From Desulfuromusa sp. (GTDB taxonomy: Bacteria; Desulfobacterota; Desulfuromonadia; Desulfuromonadales; Geopsychrobacteraceae), in assembly GCA_029934755.1 (NCBI GenBank), contig JAOZLQ010000147.1, positions 1 through 5,686 of the forward strand: a stretch of DNA of 5,686 nucleotides, in the 5' to 3' direction. The translations under genes and the position numbers were made by a program. Under the pieces are notes generated by a model. That model was not told where the DNA came from, did no database searches, and saw only the letters and a program-made list of their open reading frames with translations. Of the stretch, positions 5,368 through 5,686 are shown piece after piece (position 1 is the first letter of the stretch; each line of letters starts with the position of its first letter).

Positions 5368-5686
5368 TTGGGAAAGAATCGCATTCTTCCTATTCACGTA
5401 GGGGGCACAATCGCATCCGCTGAATCCAAATCCGGATTCAGACCAAAACTTTCCTTTGCAGATCTAATTAGCAGAATTAACAATGATTTTTCTGGAAATC
5501 GGATTATTGCCCAAGCACAATCCCCGTTCGGCGAGTATGGAATTGACAGTGCCGGCATGCAACTCCCGCATATTCAGAAGGTTGCTGAGACGATTTGCAC
5601 CAACTACGATCAACATGATGCATTTATCGTCACCCATGGGACAGACACACTTGCCTACACCGCGAGTATGCTCGCCTTCATGTTGC
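5368..5686 (+). CDS. ansA: L-asparaginase, type I-like, 3' end outside the window
   Basis: This is the first 106 residues of an asparaginase, which hydrolyses L-asparagine to aspartate and ammonia. Both signature regions are present. GGTIAS carries the N-terminal nucleophile Thr (T14). VTHGTDTLAYTASML holds the second catalytic Thr-Asp pair (T92, D93). The substrate-binding Asp-Ser (IDSAGM, 60-61) lies between them. No signal peptide is seen, in line with a cytoplasmic type I enzyme such as E. coli AnsA, although the type is inferred from half a protein. The start is TTG at 5368: GGAGG (5358-5362) lies 5 bases ahead, the frame has a stop at 5326-5328, and no ATG or GTG lies between. The GTTAAC-rich 81-base gap before it offers no firm promoter, so read-through from the upstream gene is possible. 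Confidence 0.9.
   Translation, partial: MGKNRILPIHVGGTIASAESKSGFRPKLSFADLISRINNDFSGNRIIAQAQSPFGEYGIDSAGMQLPHIQKVAETICTNYDQHDAFIVTHGTDTLAYTASMLAFML

Noticed and set aside
1..5686. CRISPR arrays, insertion sequences, tRNA genes, prophage or defence genes
   Set aside because: No regularly spaced repeats, transposase, terminal inverted repeats, tRNA cloverleaf or defence-family motifs were seen on either strand.

Overview
The window is an ordinary bacterial chromosomal stretch with six protein genes (two cut by the window edges) and one clear recoding event. Gene density, strong Shine-Dalgarno sites and gene families are bacterial. A Sec-containing peroxiredoxin of the PrxU/AhpC type, a zinc-ribbon protein ending in an NHPTFG module, and moderate base composition together suggest an anaerobic or microaerophilic member of the Desulfobacterota/Desulfuromonadia. 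That taxonomic placement is inference; no rRNA or other strong marker is present.

Left part (1-1765): the 3' part of a gene for an unrecognised three-helix membrane protein, visibly AT-rich, runs in from the left edge and stops at 781. After a 188-base gap comes the centrepiece at 970-1701. It is a single 243-residue peroxiredoxin gene whose catalytic codon is an in-frame TGA (1231-1233). A compact hairpin with a GU-containing loop lies 10 bases after the TGA, as expected for a bacterial SECIS element, so the TGA is read as selenocysteine. A naive gene caller would split this gene into two fragments. It closes with a strong intrinsic terminator (1721-1765).

Middle part (1766-3286): a 134-residue protein with a four-cysteine zinc ribbon and a C-terminal module resembling the small Tudor-like domain of UvrD/PcrA helicases. 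It is convergent with a minus-strand amidohydrolase-2 family metal hydrolase (2381-3169). A 117-base divergent intergenic region separates the hydrolase from the next block.

Right part (3287-5686), all on the plus strand: an MFS exporter, then 14 bases later a CvfB/YitL-type S1-domain RNA-binding protein (probably co-transcribed), then the 5' end of a type I L-asparaginase that starts with TTG and is cut by the right edge.

The genes do not form one pathway. The only unusual system visible is selenocysteine recoding in an antioxidant enzyme. It needs SelA/SelB/SelC/SelD, none of which is encoded in this window. No tRNA, rRNA, CRISPR array, insertion sequence or phage gene was seen.
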